A stretch of 64,000 nucleotides of DNA from Atherix ibis (GCA_958298945.1 OY282606.1:53147920-53211919); one strand, 5' to 3'; positions 23,596-35,350 are shown, counted from the first letter of the stretch. Numbers and translations: made by a program. Notes: generated by a model not told the origin, from the letters alone.

Positions 23596-24400
23596 ATTGG
23601 AGTTCAATTAATTGCATTTCTTGATCCAATTCGGGTATAAGAAAATTTTCCAACAGGTTCCGATAGCGGTCACCAGTAACTGTACCAGCGTTGCCTCCAA
23701 CATCCTCAAAGAAATATGGCCCAGTGATGCCGCCGGTGGAAATGCCGCACCATATAGTTATTCTACGAAGGTGTACTGGTCTTTGATGTATAAGTTGAGG
23801 GTTTTCAGTGCTCTAATTTCAGTGCCCTAATTTCAGTGCCCCACTATTTTGATTATTAACAAAGCCGGTCAAGTCGACGTGTGCTTCGTCGCTCATAATG
23901 ATTTTTCGCCAAAAATGGTGGTCGTCTATATCGAACTGTAAATCCCGAGTACTCCAGTCTCGCCACTATTCATGGTTATTTGCCTGCAGCTGTTGTGTCA
24001 ATTGAATTTTATACACGTAAAAAGTAAATCTTTTTTGAGAATTTTGAACAAAGCTCCCGATTCTTGTGCACGGCGTCGATGAGAGGTACCCGGACATTCA
24101 GCAACACTCTGCCTTACTGCATCAATCTTTTCTGCCCTTTATCTCCCAGGTTAAGCATATTTCCAAAATTATTCATTACACGCTGAATAGTTGACTTAGT
24201 CGGCATATGTTTAACACCAAAAAAGTCACGTAAATTTGTCCGCGTATTTACAATTGAACAATTATTTAAATAAAATATTTTAATAATTTTATCTCATTAT
24301 TGACGCGTTAACTACTCCATCATAAATTTTTATTGACCACTCCCTACGACTGTCAAATGCCAACAGACAAATGTCATCCAAATCATAATGGCGACCAAAC
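23596..24400 (-). pseudogene. Family E (Tc1/mariner-related) transposase relic E2
   Basis: Minus-strand pieces read MPTKSTIQRVMNNFGN, then MSDEAHVDLTGFVNNQN holding the first catalytic Asp, then ITIWCGISTGGITGPYFFED and VTGDRYR. This is the SDEAHF.L.G.VN.QN / WCG...GGIIGPYFFE pattern of a widespread insect Tc1/mariner-related group. Near 23807-23845 a 14-bp unit (CAGTGCCCTAATTT) is repeated about three times inside the gene. Frameshifts are numerous and the C-terminus is missing. Confidence 0.65.
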
Positions 24401-24606
24401 AAAATCGACCTGGAACATAAATAGCATCCTGTATATCTTCAGGATTCATCCATTCGAAAATCTCTAAGTTTTTTATATAATAAAATAAATTTTATTTGTG
24501 TACAAAAAAATTTAATAATGGGTTTAAATTTTTTTCAATAGGCCTGAAATTGGCTATGTTTACAATTCTGTCATTCAGTTTTTTGACATGTTCACAGTTA
24601 TAAGGT

Positions 24607-25330
24607 TTGTTATTTGTTATAATGGCTTCAATTTCGCTCGAAAATTATATTCAAATAATCCAAATTCATTATGAAAATGGTCGATCTGTGAAAGCCACAT
24701 TTCGTAAAATACGTGATATTTTTGATCGTAATTATCGTTCATCTGAGCTTGCAATCAAGAATTCGGTAGACAAATTTCAGTCTACTGGTTCTATTACAAA
24801 ATATACCATCAATAACACGAAGGTAGTGCGTCTGAAAATATTGCTTCAGTGAGTGAAAATGTTTCAAACGATCCAGTTTTCTCGGTTACACGCCTTTCTC
24901 ATCAATTTGGCATGTCCACAACCACATGATGAATTTTGCACAACGATTTGACTCTTAAGTCTTATAAGGTTCAATTAGTACCCATTTACACTTGGGCGGT
25001 TATGTTAAGAAATAAAATTATCGTATTTGGGCTTTTGAAAATCTAAAAGCAGTTATTGTAAAATCATTGCCACTGTATAGTGAGCTTTATGAAACGGAGG
25101 CATTAGTGGTCCGAATTTTTTGGGAAATGAGACTGGTGGTACAGTGACTGCCAACAGGGTGTACTCAGAAACAAGGTAACCAAATTTTTATGCTCTATTT
25201 TTAATGACATGGATGTCGACGACTTGTGGTAACAGACTGGCGCTACGTGCCACACAGCCCCTAAGAATTAATCGATTTATTGATTGGTCATCAAGAACTC
25301 GCGATTTAACGATATTGGGCATATTGTAGT
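24607..25330 (+). pseudogene. Family E transposase relic E3
   Basis: The first 76 codons are open from ATG at 24628: MASISLENYIQIIQIHYENG, then SVKATFRKIRDIFDRNYRSS and the helix AIKNSVDKFQSTGSI, a helix-turn-helix DNA-binding domain. Later pieces are frameshifted (ASENIASVSENV, NDMDVDDLW, then TGATCHTA where QQDGATCHTA is usual, so the second catalytic Asp is lost). It points away from E2, so the two copies are head to head with about 200 bp between them. Confidence 0.7.
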
Positions 25331-25774
25331 GTTATGTAAAAAATGAGGTTATTAAATAGAGCCACAATTGTACAAAAACGTGATCGAAAGAATATCCGAT
25401 ATTCTTTTTCGTTCGTAAATGGTAACGTCTCTGCAGCATATTTCATTCAAAATTCAATTGGCAGACCCCGTAAAAAATGAAGTCCGGTCATCTTATCCAT
25501 GAGCAGCGAAAAGTACCATCTCGGACTAGATTCACCACTACGGTTACAGTCAAAAACACCAAGAATAAAAACAATGAAAATTTTGTACAAAAAATAAATT
25601 TTTTTATTATTACATAACTTTTCACTTTTTTTTTTCATTTTATAACCAAACTTAACTTATTAACAATGCATACATATTTCTTATAAATTAAATTTATATT
25701 ATATTTTTAATATTTATATAAATATAGTATATATTTTTATAACAAAATTATTGAGTTAAAATGAGTTTTCAAAG
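25331..25774. other. No gene seen
   Basis: AT-rich apart from about 25450-25560, which is more balanced and reads NRSGESSPRWYFSLLMDKM on the minus strand without a recognised match. It could be another transposon remnant. Confidence 0.4.
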
Positions 25775-25780
25775 TTTATT
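25775..25780 (-). promoter_or_regulatory. Possible polyadenylation signal of the Munc13-4-like gene
   Basis: AATAAA on the minus strand, about 180 nt beyond the stop codon at 25960. The region is AT-rich, so the match is weak evidence. Confidence 0.35.
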
Positions 25781-25959
25781 ATTTGTTGATATTTATGATG
25801 AGAAATGTTTGATGGAGAACTCGCCGTGACAACATTTACCAGGAACATTTGTAAGGTGTGCGCTTATTTGTTGTCAATCATGTTCGAACTGCATTATCAC
25901 CGAAGGAACGTTGACATTTTCTTCGCTCCTATTTGTCGAACCTTTTTTACCGACAATAG

Positions 25960-28900
25960 TCATTGAAAATGCGATTTTTGTTTTAATTTCTTCATAAATT
26001 CTTTTGCTTGTTTATCACCAGTTCGACATTCTAAAGCTTGAATACAGTCAGTATCTGGAAAAACGATAGAAAAAAATGTTTTTTCTTTGCTTTAAAAAAC
26101 TGACCTAATCGAATTTAACTTGAAAAACAGGTAAATTTTTACCTTTATATTCTGGACGATTTAATGTTAGAATAAAATGTCTATCTTCAGAATTGTCAAT
26201 ATCCTCAAATGTTAAATAACATTCGGCTATATACTGATTAGCTAGGAAATCTTTATCCTTAACGCTGAACACTATTAATGCTTTTCCCATTTTACGTTGT
26301 TCATGAGTTAATGCTCTGTAAAATTAATTTGATTATGCAAAAAAAAAATAGATAATTATCAATAAGAAAATTAATTACATTGAAAACTTTTCATCAAAGA
26401 TCGGAAATAATGTTTTCGATTGGACACTTGTCTTTGGATTTGAAATTCCAATAAATTTATTAACTGGTATAAAATGTATTTTAACAAAAGAGTCACACTG
26501 TCCACTACTATCCATTGCAATTAGATTTTTGGCATACATTATTTCAATCTGAAATAGAACGAAAATCAATTTAAAAATAAAAAAAAATTATTTATGATAT
26601 TTGTGATACTCACAACTAAAATATCATCTTTAAAAGTGCACTGCACACCCAATTGGCCAAAAGGCATTTCAGTCATATTTTTTTGATCTTCTACTCTATC
26701 CAAATAATACTGATGGATTAGGTCTCCGGTCTCAAGACCGTGTAGATTTAATAATCGTTCAACTTGGCTTAAGGTCTCCTTTTCCGAGCATGTACCTTCG
26801 GAATTTTCTTGTAGTTTAAAGCTTGTCACCATAATGTGAAGAGTATCTCGTAAATTAGAAAAGAATGACGGTGGTCGCCTCTTCTATAATTATAATTAAT
26901 TAATAGTAAAATTTAAAGATTCTGTTGAAATTTTCGTCTTGTACATCTAAGTTATTGCGGACTAGTTCATAAAGGATGACGGCGAGTTCCTCCCAAATGG
27001 CATCTAAAACTCGCTGGAAATTCACATCGTTCAGTTCTGCATGCAATGTTCTCAGGGAATCCTCCAAATACATCATTAGTCTATCCATTGAATTGGAATC
27101 TTGATGAAGAATCTCTGCACCCTCTGTCAGGAATCGGCGCATTGCAGGTGACATTTTCTTGGCCACTTTTTCTATCAAATCCAAAATCTTATTCCTCTCC
27201 GTATCGACAGCATTATCAATCACATTTTTAATGGTATCTGCACATCGCTCAGCTTCGGCAACTGTTCGATATTCACTTAATCGTGCTATTATATCATCAG
27301 TGCCAAGCTCCTGCGTTACAACAATACAAAATCAACATTGTTTTTTTTATATAAGCAAATTAACATTCTTACTTTTATAAATGGCGATAGACTTTGCCTA
27401 ATGTAGTCAATGTTATTTATAGCAAGACACCATTCTCGAGTCACCTCAAAACGTTGCTTTTCCAAATCGTTATTCAGTTCATCGATTCGTGTTGCCATTC
27501 GATCAGCATAGAATACACAACATCGGCAGATATCCTAAAAATATTTCGGTTTTTTTTCATAATTATTACTTGTTGTTGATCATGTCAAAAATTCGTGTCT
27601 TATCTCTGTTTACAGTCAATTATTTTTAAAGAAAGAAAATATTTGTTTAACTTACATCAACAATTTTTCCAATAAACATATAGGCACCCTCGACATCTGG
27701 CCAACCTAATTGTTGCCAGAAAATTTTAATTTGATAGAAAATCGCTAGTGTGTCTACAGCCGATGAGCTATATTTGACGGTCTCGTCAACTGGTGTTAAT
27801 TTGTCAAGTTCGATCGCATTCTCTATTCTAGAATGAAATTAAAAGGAATCTTACTCTTAATGCGACATCATTAACAGGTGATAATGGATTGAAATTTATA
27901 AAATTCATTTTTTAGGACTCTTTTCTTACCTTGTCAAAGCTTTGTAAACGGAAATATCCAACCAGTGAGTAACGCCCGGTGTGAACCACACGTGATATTC
28001 ATTAATTGACATATTCGCTTCTGGACATAATGCGGAACCTTTAATGAGACGATGATGATGAGAAAGAGTAAAAATATTAAAAAATCATCGATGGTCACGC
28101 CCATCTTACCAAGAACAACAAATCTCTTCAAAACTAAATACAATTCGAAAAGTGTAGTTCCCATATTGATCTCCTCATGATCCACGAGCTTTTCCCGTTC
28201 ATGTTCTGGCAAATGGATTCGTTTAATGTTTCTGCAAACTTCATCCACTAACGGTTTGCTTAGTTCGGTGAGTTTCTTTTCATAAAACAAATACAATGTT
28301 TGTGCGTAGGGAAAGTGCATTTTCCTATTAAATAAATACAAATAAGAAAGAATCGCCCTATTTAGACTTTTGTAGAGTCCACTTACTGTTGAAAGTGCCT
28401 ATCATAAAATTCGATAGCCCTTTGCAAGTCAGAGCGAATCAACTGTATAAGTTTGATTAAATGCTGTAATCGACTTTCTTCCGAATTATCCAAACTTTCG
28501 ACACCGTCATTAATCGATTCGAACCAATCGGAAGCTCCAACATTTATGGCATCTCTCAGTACGCTGTACATATCACAGTTTGGATCATCATTCTCGTATG
28601 ATAGCCAACCGTATATGTGTTTGGGGAAAAGATCAGTACCAGTCGGAGGATCCAGTTCGGACACTTTTGACATAATTTCGAGTACATCAGTTAGCATTTT
28701 GATGCAATTCTTGTCGCTGGTTGTCTTCTTGCGTAACTTTTTAATCGTTGAAAAGCAGGATGGCAGTAGCTTTTTGGAACCTTCCCAGAACGTTTTTAAA
28801 TCATCACTTGTCGATGGTAAAGTTTGTAAATATGGGAATATCTTGTCGAGTATAGATATGAACAGTCCAAAAGCGAGCGGATGATCACGATGGATACTCG

Positions 28901-29940
28901 CGTAAACAGACCATTCCGCCAAGGCACAATCTGTCTGGTTAAGGCCACTTTGAGCTGAGTGCTGTGCCAGTACAGCTTCTCCCTGAGGACTATACTTCCC
29001 TCTCCACCAATAGTGTGCTACTTTGGAAGTTTCCAACTCATGCAACAATAAAATTCTGAGTAGATTCTTGTGCTCTTGCGACGCCACTCTATTATTCTTT
29101 TCCGCACTGAAATTTATACGAATTAGGACTGCGCCACGACTTCGTGTCCTTGAGCCGGGCTTGTCCAAATTGTACCACACTTTGATACCGGTAACTGGAA
29201 TATTCTACAAGTCCAACAAAACCCATACAATTAATAATATTTAACAGGCAAATTTTCTATTATTAATTACTTTTAAAGGAATTGTTGTTCGGCCGATTAA
29301 TTCGTTGTCATGTTTTCCAGTTGAAGCTGTTATTGCGATTTCCTTGATCAGTTTACGAAATCCTTTTACACCTTTCACTTCCATAATTTTATTCATTTTT
29401 TCACCAACCGTCTCAGCAGGATCAAAGTCCCTATAAATATTATTTATTTTTATTTTTAATATTCATGGATAAATTGAAAATGATACCAACCATACTTCAA
29501 GTACTAAACTTTGTGTGTTTGGCTTTTCAGGAATTGGTCTGTAATTAAGAGAAGCATTATTGAAATGGAGAAATTGAATTCATTGATGGAACCTACAATG
29601 AGAAATGTTCTTCCCAAATAGGATTAAGTGTAGTTGACTTCACTGATGTATTGTAGCGATGAGATGAGCTCGATTCCAGGTATAATGTCACAAATGGATC
29701 GGAAAGACCGTTCGAATCTTTTGGCATTAAATTTTCAGCCTTAACAACTTCGACATTCAATCGAATTTCTGGTGGCTCTTTGGTCTCTGCTGCACTCAAC
29801 ATTTCATCATGTTTTTGATTTGAAATTTTAAAAGCATCCTGTAGGTATTCGTACAGGTCATTCTGTGCTAATTCTGATGTCCCATCAAAACCAATATTGT
29901 GGATAATTTCGTACAGGATCTCTTCATACAGTTCATCGAT
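25960..29940 (-). CDS. stac: Munc13-4/BAIAP3-type exocytosis protein, exons 2-14 by this model
   Basis: Family role: C2-MUN proteins tether and prime vesicles for Ca2+-triggered fusion by acting on syntaxin/SNAREs; Drosophila staccato works in lysosome-related secretory organelles. Exons (minus, 5' to 3'): 29940-29597, 29538-29491, 29430-29271, 29204-28387, 28324-28110, 28038-27930, 27827-27656, 27534-27373, 27310-26945, 26883-26614, 26548-26379, 26315-26143, 26054-25960. All phases agree; total 1033 residues plus TGA. Start: DELYEEILYEIIHNIG. C2A spans the first three exons (RLNVEVVKAENLMPKDSNGL with DPFV, VLEVWDFDPAE), keeping Asp at the Ca2+-binding loop positions. The MUN/MHD region runs through HYWWRGKYSPQGEAVLAQHS, YHVWFTPGVTHWLDISVYKA and ELAVILYELVRNNLD. 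C2B begins TFKDDILVVIEIMYAKNL, with MDSSGQCDSF and SVKDKDF, and the tail ends KKLKQKSHFQ. Most donors are GTAAG- or GTGAG-like. No lesion seen; surely a working gene. Confidence 0.93.
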
Positions 29941-30884
29941 CTGAAAGTGAACAATTGAAAATTGTATTTAATTAAAATGGTTTATATATTTCGATGTCAA
30001 TAATATTTAGTTGTTGCTGATTAACATAATCTAATACTAGAATGGGCGGAAGATCATTGGGCTTTAGAGTCTTTCTCATCTGGGTTTGAGGCCTTTTAAA
30101 TTCATTTTCTAAATGTGGTCAAAGGTAACCATTGGTAACCTCTTAGAGAAGAAAATTTGCCAATGACTATTAACAGTCAACAGTATCTATTTCACTGAGT
30201 CTAGCTTACTTTTGCTTCTCAGAATAAGTTTGAAATAACTGCTGTAGAAGACCGTGATATATTGTCAATAGTTTTCATTTATTAATAATATTAGTTTAAT
30301 AAAATAATTTTTAGAGTGCTTGGATTTTTGCAAGCGGATATCCAACTTCAAAATCTTTTTTATAATAAAAGCATAATATTAAAAAAATTGTGCCCAAAAG
30401 TGGATGGCAAAGATTGTGCCCAAAAGTCTCTTACACGTTTGCAAAGAATTTGAAAGTTTAATGGGGGAATGTTATTAACCAGAACGCCACAGATATGATT
30501 ATATTGAGATAATCTTATTGGACGATCCTGCTGGGAGACATGAAGTATTCGAATTGAATAATTCAGTCTCCCCCAACACCAGATCCCCAATTCTTACATC
30601 GTTGATGATGTCATTTTAACCTGTAGAATAGTATGCCAAATTATTTATTATCTTAAAAACGATAATTTTTCTTATAAATATCAGTTACAACCAATAAAAT
30701 AATGCCCAATAATACAATAACTTAAACTTGAAATCTAAATTATTCGTGGTTAATATGGAGCTTCTCTTAAGATTTGAAATCAAATTGATGTAAAATATGT
30801 CTTTTACTAAAAATATACTCGTCAAGTTAATTATTTGCTAGATAATGAAAAAAATATTACTGTTTGTCAATTTGGAATAGTCCA
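29941..30884. other. Start of the putative giant intron
   Basis: A branch/acceptor tract (TTCAATTGTTCACTTTCAG on the minus strand) abuts the exon at 29940. The rest is AT-rich. A direct repeat ATTGTGCCCAAAAGT occurs twice near 30387 and 30413. An open minus-strand frame at 30360-30590 (GIWCWGRLNYSIRILH) may be a very worn LINE piece. Confidence 0.4.
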
Positions 30885-31116
30885 TGGCCAAAAATTCGCG
30901 CATAAGCAACGATGCGTAAGCAGGGGCGTTATCATGGTGCAAAAGCCAATTTTTGTTCTTCCACAAATCCGGGCGCTTCTGGCGGATTGCTTTGCGCAAC
31001 TTGCAAGTAATATTCCTTATTGACCATTCTACCCTGTAGCAAGAACTCATGATGTACCACGCCCATGCAATCGAAGAAAACTGTAAGCAAATTCTTCACA
31101 TTCGACTGAACTTGAA
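30885..31116 (-). mobile_element. Mariner family A fragment A4
   Basis: Only the central-to-C-terminal part of the transposase remains (minus strand: QKRPDLWKNKNWLLHHDNAP, SLLMREFLA). Neither terminal repeat is present. A short deletion removes a few codons of the YYLQVMRKLREAI helix. Confidence 0.75.
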
Positions 31117-31373
31117 GTCAAATAAACGCCATCGCTTCTTTTCTATCATATGGGAAAACTTATTTTAACAAAAAACACCGTATTAATTAGGAGTAATTGA
31201 TTATGTCCGGCATTCTCGGTTCCTCGGGCAACTCAGAAGGTTTCATTCTTCCAGATATTATTTTATTAATATTTCAACATCATCTTATGGATGAATAATT
31301 GAGAATCCTCAGAAATATATCTCATTTTAGCTGGAGTTCCACAAGGTAGATCCGTTAGTCCTAGTTTATACAA

Positions 31374-32749
31374 TACGAGGTCTGTTTTAAAAGTATCGCG
31401 AATTTTGATTTTCCGCGGCTTACGTATATTCGATTTTCGATTTTTTGTGGCGTTATGTTGGTACTCATGTCTCTCACTTATGCCGATAAGTTCGGGCATT
31501 TTAAATGTTTAGTTAATTTTTGACAGTTGCTTTGCTTGCACGTGTTTTCGCTCGTCTTCGATTTTTGCCCATTCCAAAAAATGTATCAAAGAATCTGTAT
31601 CAAATTTTGTGTGCAAAACAAAATTAATTGCGCGGACGCATTCTGAATGTTGACTGTGGTATATGGTGTAGCTACCTTGGACCGAAGAAACGTTTATCAG
31701 TGGTACAAAATGTTCTCAGAGGGTTCAGAAGAAACGTTTATCGGTGGTACAAAATGTTCTCAGAGGGTTCAGAAGAAACGTTTATCGGTGGTACAAAATA
31801 TTCTCAGAGGGTTCAGAAGATGTGAACGACGAAAAGCGTGCTGGACGCCCGAACACGTCAACAACAGACGAAAACATTGATGAAGTGAAGAAAATAGTAT
31901 TGGCCAATTGTCGAATCACTGTTAGAGAAGTTGCTGAGGATTTAAACATATCGATTAGCTAGTGCCAATTCGATTTTTACCAATGATTTGAGCGTAAGAC
32001 GGGTTGCCGCGAAATTCGTACCAAAATTGCTCAATTGCGACCAAAAACAGCATCGTATTAATATTGCTAAGGAGTTGTTGGACTGGATTCGCGACGACCC
32101 AAATTTGCTCCAAAGGGTCATAACTGGTGACAAATCATGCGTTTATGGTTATGACATGGAAAACAGAGCTCAATCACCCCAATGGAATTTGCCGAACGAG
32201 CCAAGACCGAAAAAAGCGCGCCAAGTTCGGTCGAATGTGAAGGTTTTGCGTACAATTTTCTTCGATTGCAGGGGCGTGGTGCTTCATGAGTTCTTGCCAC
32301 AGGGTAGAACGGTCAATATGGAATATTACCTGCAAGTTATGCAGAAGTTGCGCGAAGCAATCCACCGGAAACGCCCGGATTTGTGGAAGAACAAAAACTG
32401 GCTTTTGCACCATGATAACGCCCCTGCTTACGCATCGTTGCTTGTGCGTGAATTTTTGGCCAAAAAAAATACACTAATAATGTCGCAGCCACTGTATTCC
32501 CCAGATCTGGTCCTCTGTGACTTTTTCTTGGTCCCGAAACAGATTCTTTGATCCATTTTTTGGAATGGGCAAAAATCGAAGACGATCCAAAACACCTGCA
32601 AGCAAAGCAGCTGTCAAAAATTAACTGAACATTCAAAATGGCCGAACTTGTCTGCATAAGTAAGAGATATTTGTACCAACATAACGTATTAAATATATAC
32701 ATAACCCGCGGAAATTGAAAATTCGCGATAATTTTTAACAAACCTCGTA
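31374..32749 (+). mobile_element. Mariner family A copy A5, fold-back type with full N-terminus
   Basis: Bounded by TACGAGGTCTGTT and CCTCGTA. The 5' arm is 31374-31597; from 32540 (after GTCCCGAAA) the sequence is its reverse complement to 32749, about 210 bp, replacing the normal 3' end. The transposase keeps all three catalytic Asp (VITGDKSCVYGY, LLHHDNAPAY, SPDLVLCDFF), the last two 34 residues apart. The coding frame is broken by a 44-bp triplication at 31684-31815 and stops near 31960, and the protein would end after PKQIL. Inserted in LINE-J sequence. Confidence 0.85.
31684..31815 (+). repeat. 44-bp tandem triplication inside A5
   Basis: GAAGAAACGTTTATC starts at 31684, 31728 and 31772. 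Each unit ends GTTCTCAGAGGGTTCA or a one-base variant. Because 44 is not a multiple of three, the same RRNVYRWYKMFSEG-type motif appears in all three frames in succession. Other family A copies have one unit. Confidence 0.95.
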
Positions 32750-32780
32750 AATATCAAAACCCAAATACGATGCAATTCAT

Positions 32781-32846
32781 CGAAAATCGAATATACGTAA
32801 CCCGCGGAAATTCAAAATTCGCGATACTTTTTGAACAGACCTCGTA
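32781..32846. repeat. Extra solitary mariner family A end
   Basis: Sixty-six bases of a 5'-type family A end (CGAATATACGTAACCCGCGG ... ACAGACCTCGTA), in the same orientation as the right end of A5 and 32 bp outside it. No partner end in line with it. Confidence 0.85.
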
Positions 32847-33704
32847 TTTTACCTATGACATCTCAAATGATTCAAGGCTACTTACGTAAATGGTACGGTC
32901 ATACTGAGTCAGTATGATAAGTTACAATTCGATATTCCAGATCTTTAAAACTGGATTACGGGAAGAAGGCTGAAGCTAAATTTCTAAAAGAGTCCCAAGT
33001 CTAGCTACTCTAATCCTTAAAATAATGATGATAAAATCGTACAACGGACTAAATTGCTTTACTTAACATGTAACTTAGCCAAAAAGATTATCTTAAAAAT
33101 AAGTTATGCTCCAGATCGCAATGATAAAGACTCTCTGTGCTTAAGGAATTGAACTTTGGAGAGTATCCGATCATTAAAATTCGAAATACTTTGCAAATTT
33201 GTTGACGTTCCTTTTGATATTTTCTATATTGTTATACGAATAAATAGTAATGTAAATGTTCCAATTATCCATGACGCCTGTATGTATTTTCCGCCATCAA
33301 ACATTTTTATTTCCATTTATCATAAAACAAAAAGTCCACTAGTAAAATAGTTAGCATCTAGTATCCACTCCAAAAGTACTTATGGGCGGCTTCAAAGATA
33401 GTGGCATCGTGATCTATTACAATCTTGCAACTCTCACTAGATATAGAAGCACCAATGGCCGTTTACTCCACGATATATCGACAGCGATCACTACTATTAT
33501 TATCATATAAGAGCTATAGTCTAACAACTAAAAGAAGAGGTCTTAGCGGATTTTTTTTTTCTAAAAAAAACTAGGAAAAAATAGCTAATTTTAGGAAATT
33601 CGATGATCCATTTAAAATTTATAGAATTAAATAAGTTTGAAATCTTTTGAAAGAAGATTAAAACATTTTTTTTAAGAATCCGTTTAGACTAGGTGATAAA
33701 ATTA

Positions 33705-33746
33705 AAGTGAATTTGAAAGAAATTATTTTCTTTCAAATCCACCTTC
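33705..33746. repeat. 18-bp-arm hairpin, two mismatches
   Basis: AAAGTGAATTTGAAAGAA (33705-33722) pairs with TTCTTTCAAATCCACCTT (33729-33746) across a 6-nt loop. Confidence 0.7.
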
Positions 33747-33849
33747 ATTCGCAATTATTAGTTAATGACAAAACCAAAATAAGAGGGCAGTGGCAAATGC
33801 TCCCGAATGCCCAGTTAAAAACCGTGTAAGCTGAACAAAGAAAATAAAT

Positions 33850-35350
33850 ATTACTGCAATGAATGGCATGAACATTTCACAAAATCACTTAGTGATAACA
33901 TTTCTTAATGGGACGCCACTAGACACCCACCACAACAAAAACTGGTCACAAATAGACAAAGAAAAAGCAGCGGTATTTCCCAAACATTTAGTAAATAGTT
34001 TTGCTCCACACGAGGATGTACAAGACAAATCACATGCTACTAAAATAAACAATGAACCCTATGAGTCTTCCTTTGAAATTAAATCTGCTACACTTCGCCT
34101 CTCCAATAAAAAATCTTCTGGTTACGATCTAATAACAGCTCCCATCCTGAAGCAAATTTCCAAAAAAACTTTGGTTTTTATTCCAATAGTTTTCAACGGT
34201 ATCCTATCCTGCGCACAACCTATTTTTTTTAATCTTGATATTTTCAGTCATTAAAATGATTCTTTTTTAATCATTTTAATGACTGAAAATATCAAGATTT
34301 TATAAACCCGTGAGTTTTTCATCTTCCTAATAGACCTAGAAGCCTTAATTCATATCTTCTTGATATAAGTCAAGCTTTTGATAGAGTTTGGCAACCGGGC
34401 TTACTCTGGATACTCAAGAGGATTCTTCCTTCTACCTATTTCCTAGTACTAAGATCATTGCTGTCCAACCGACACTCCCAAGTAAACGAATCCAACGAAC
34501 TCTCCAATATCTCTCCGATAGTGGCTGGTGTTCCACAGGGAAGTATACTTGGGCCTATCCTCTACAACATTTATACATCCGATATCCCAATCTGTCCCAA
34601 TACCTTCTTTGCTACCTACATCGATGATAGGGCCTGTTTTGCATCTAGCAAAAATCCACAACATGCTTTCGAAATTCTCCAAATCCTACAAGGTGGAGAG
34701 TAAAAATTAGTGAACGTAAATCTACCAACGTGACTTTTACTCTCCGCCGTGAAGCATATCCTCCCATATAACTTAATGGCAATACCATATCACAACGCGC
34801 TGAAGTTCGGTACTTAGAACTGAACCTAGATAAACGCTTGATATGGAACCCAAGTTTTTTTAAGACGATACCTAAAACTACTTCGATTTCTAAACAAACA
34901 TTCTAAATTTACTATATACAGCAAAGTATTTTTATGGAATGCCCTACTGAAACCAATATGGACTTACGAACCAGAACTGTGAGCTGATAATACGCCTTTC
35001 AATTGGTCGAAACCAATCCCTTCAATCAAAAATACTCTGCACAATTGTCGACGCTTCCTTTTATGTTCGCAATAATGTTATTCATCGTGATCTTGAAGTC
35101 CCATTTGTTTCTGATGTGACTGTGTCTCCATTCTCGTGTCTCCAATAATACTAATTCCCTTGTTCAAGAACTATCCTTTCTAAAAGTACCCATCGAAGAC
35201 CTAAGCATCACTGGTCGCGTGGTTTACTTAAAAAACTAAGGCCTAATATAAGAGCAACTTCGGTGGATTTTTAGTCCCTATAACCTCTCACGTTAATTGA
35301 AACTATTATTCAAATCTGCTTATTACTATGTTTTAGTTGTAAAAATCTTT
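33850..35350 (+). mobile_element. LINE-J copy with RT, degenerate
   Basis: From 33859 a frame reads NHLVITFLNGTPLD and DKEKAAVFPKHLVNSFAPHE, then YDLITAPILKQISKKTLVF. After a hairpin (34231-34299) a different frame gives LLDISQAFDRVWQPGLLWIL, IVAGVPQGSILGPILYNIYT and ATYIDD, an RT active site with the Asp pair intact. The C-terminal region 34690-35250 is frameshifted (VRYLELNLDKRLIWNP). It ends near 35350 in an A-rich tail. Confidence 0.75.
34231..34299. repeat. Perfect 31-bp-arm hairpin within LINE-J
   Basis: 34231-34261 (AATCTTGATATTTTCAGTCA...) is exactly mirrored at 34269-34299 with a 7-nt loop. It interrupts the LINE reading frame just after the FFNLDIFSH codons, so the second arm was copied from the first. 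Confidence 0.95.

Larger units (their letters stand above)
31190..33480 (+). mobile_element. LINE-J relic split by mariner A5
   Basis: Left piece 31300-31373 reads ILAGVPQGRSVSPSLYN. Right piece resumes after A5 and the extra mariner end (from 32850) with TYDISNDSRL, the DIP.DS segment that normally follows LYNIYTH. Further right, 33150-33350 reads IRSLKFEILCKFVDVPFDIF, the SKILRKIVDAPFYVRNN region. Many stops; the RT active site is not recognisable. Confidence 0.6.

Noticed and set aside
26105..26142. Reading frame continuing past 26143 to a stop at 26105 as the gene end
   Set aside because: A donor G|GTAAAAAT at 26143 and an acceptor at 26055 join in phase to TDCIQALECRTGDKQAKEFM, ending KKLKQKSHFQ, which matches the family's C-terminus better.
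28453..28884. Plus-strand ORF of 143 codons
   Set aside because: Antisense of the large Munc13-4-like exon at 28387-29204.
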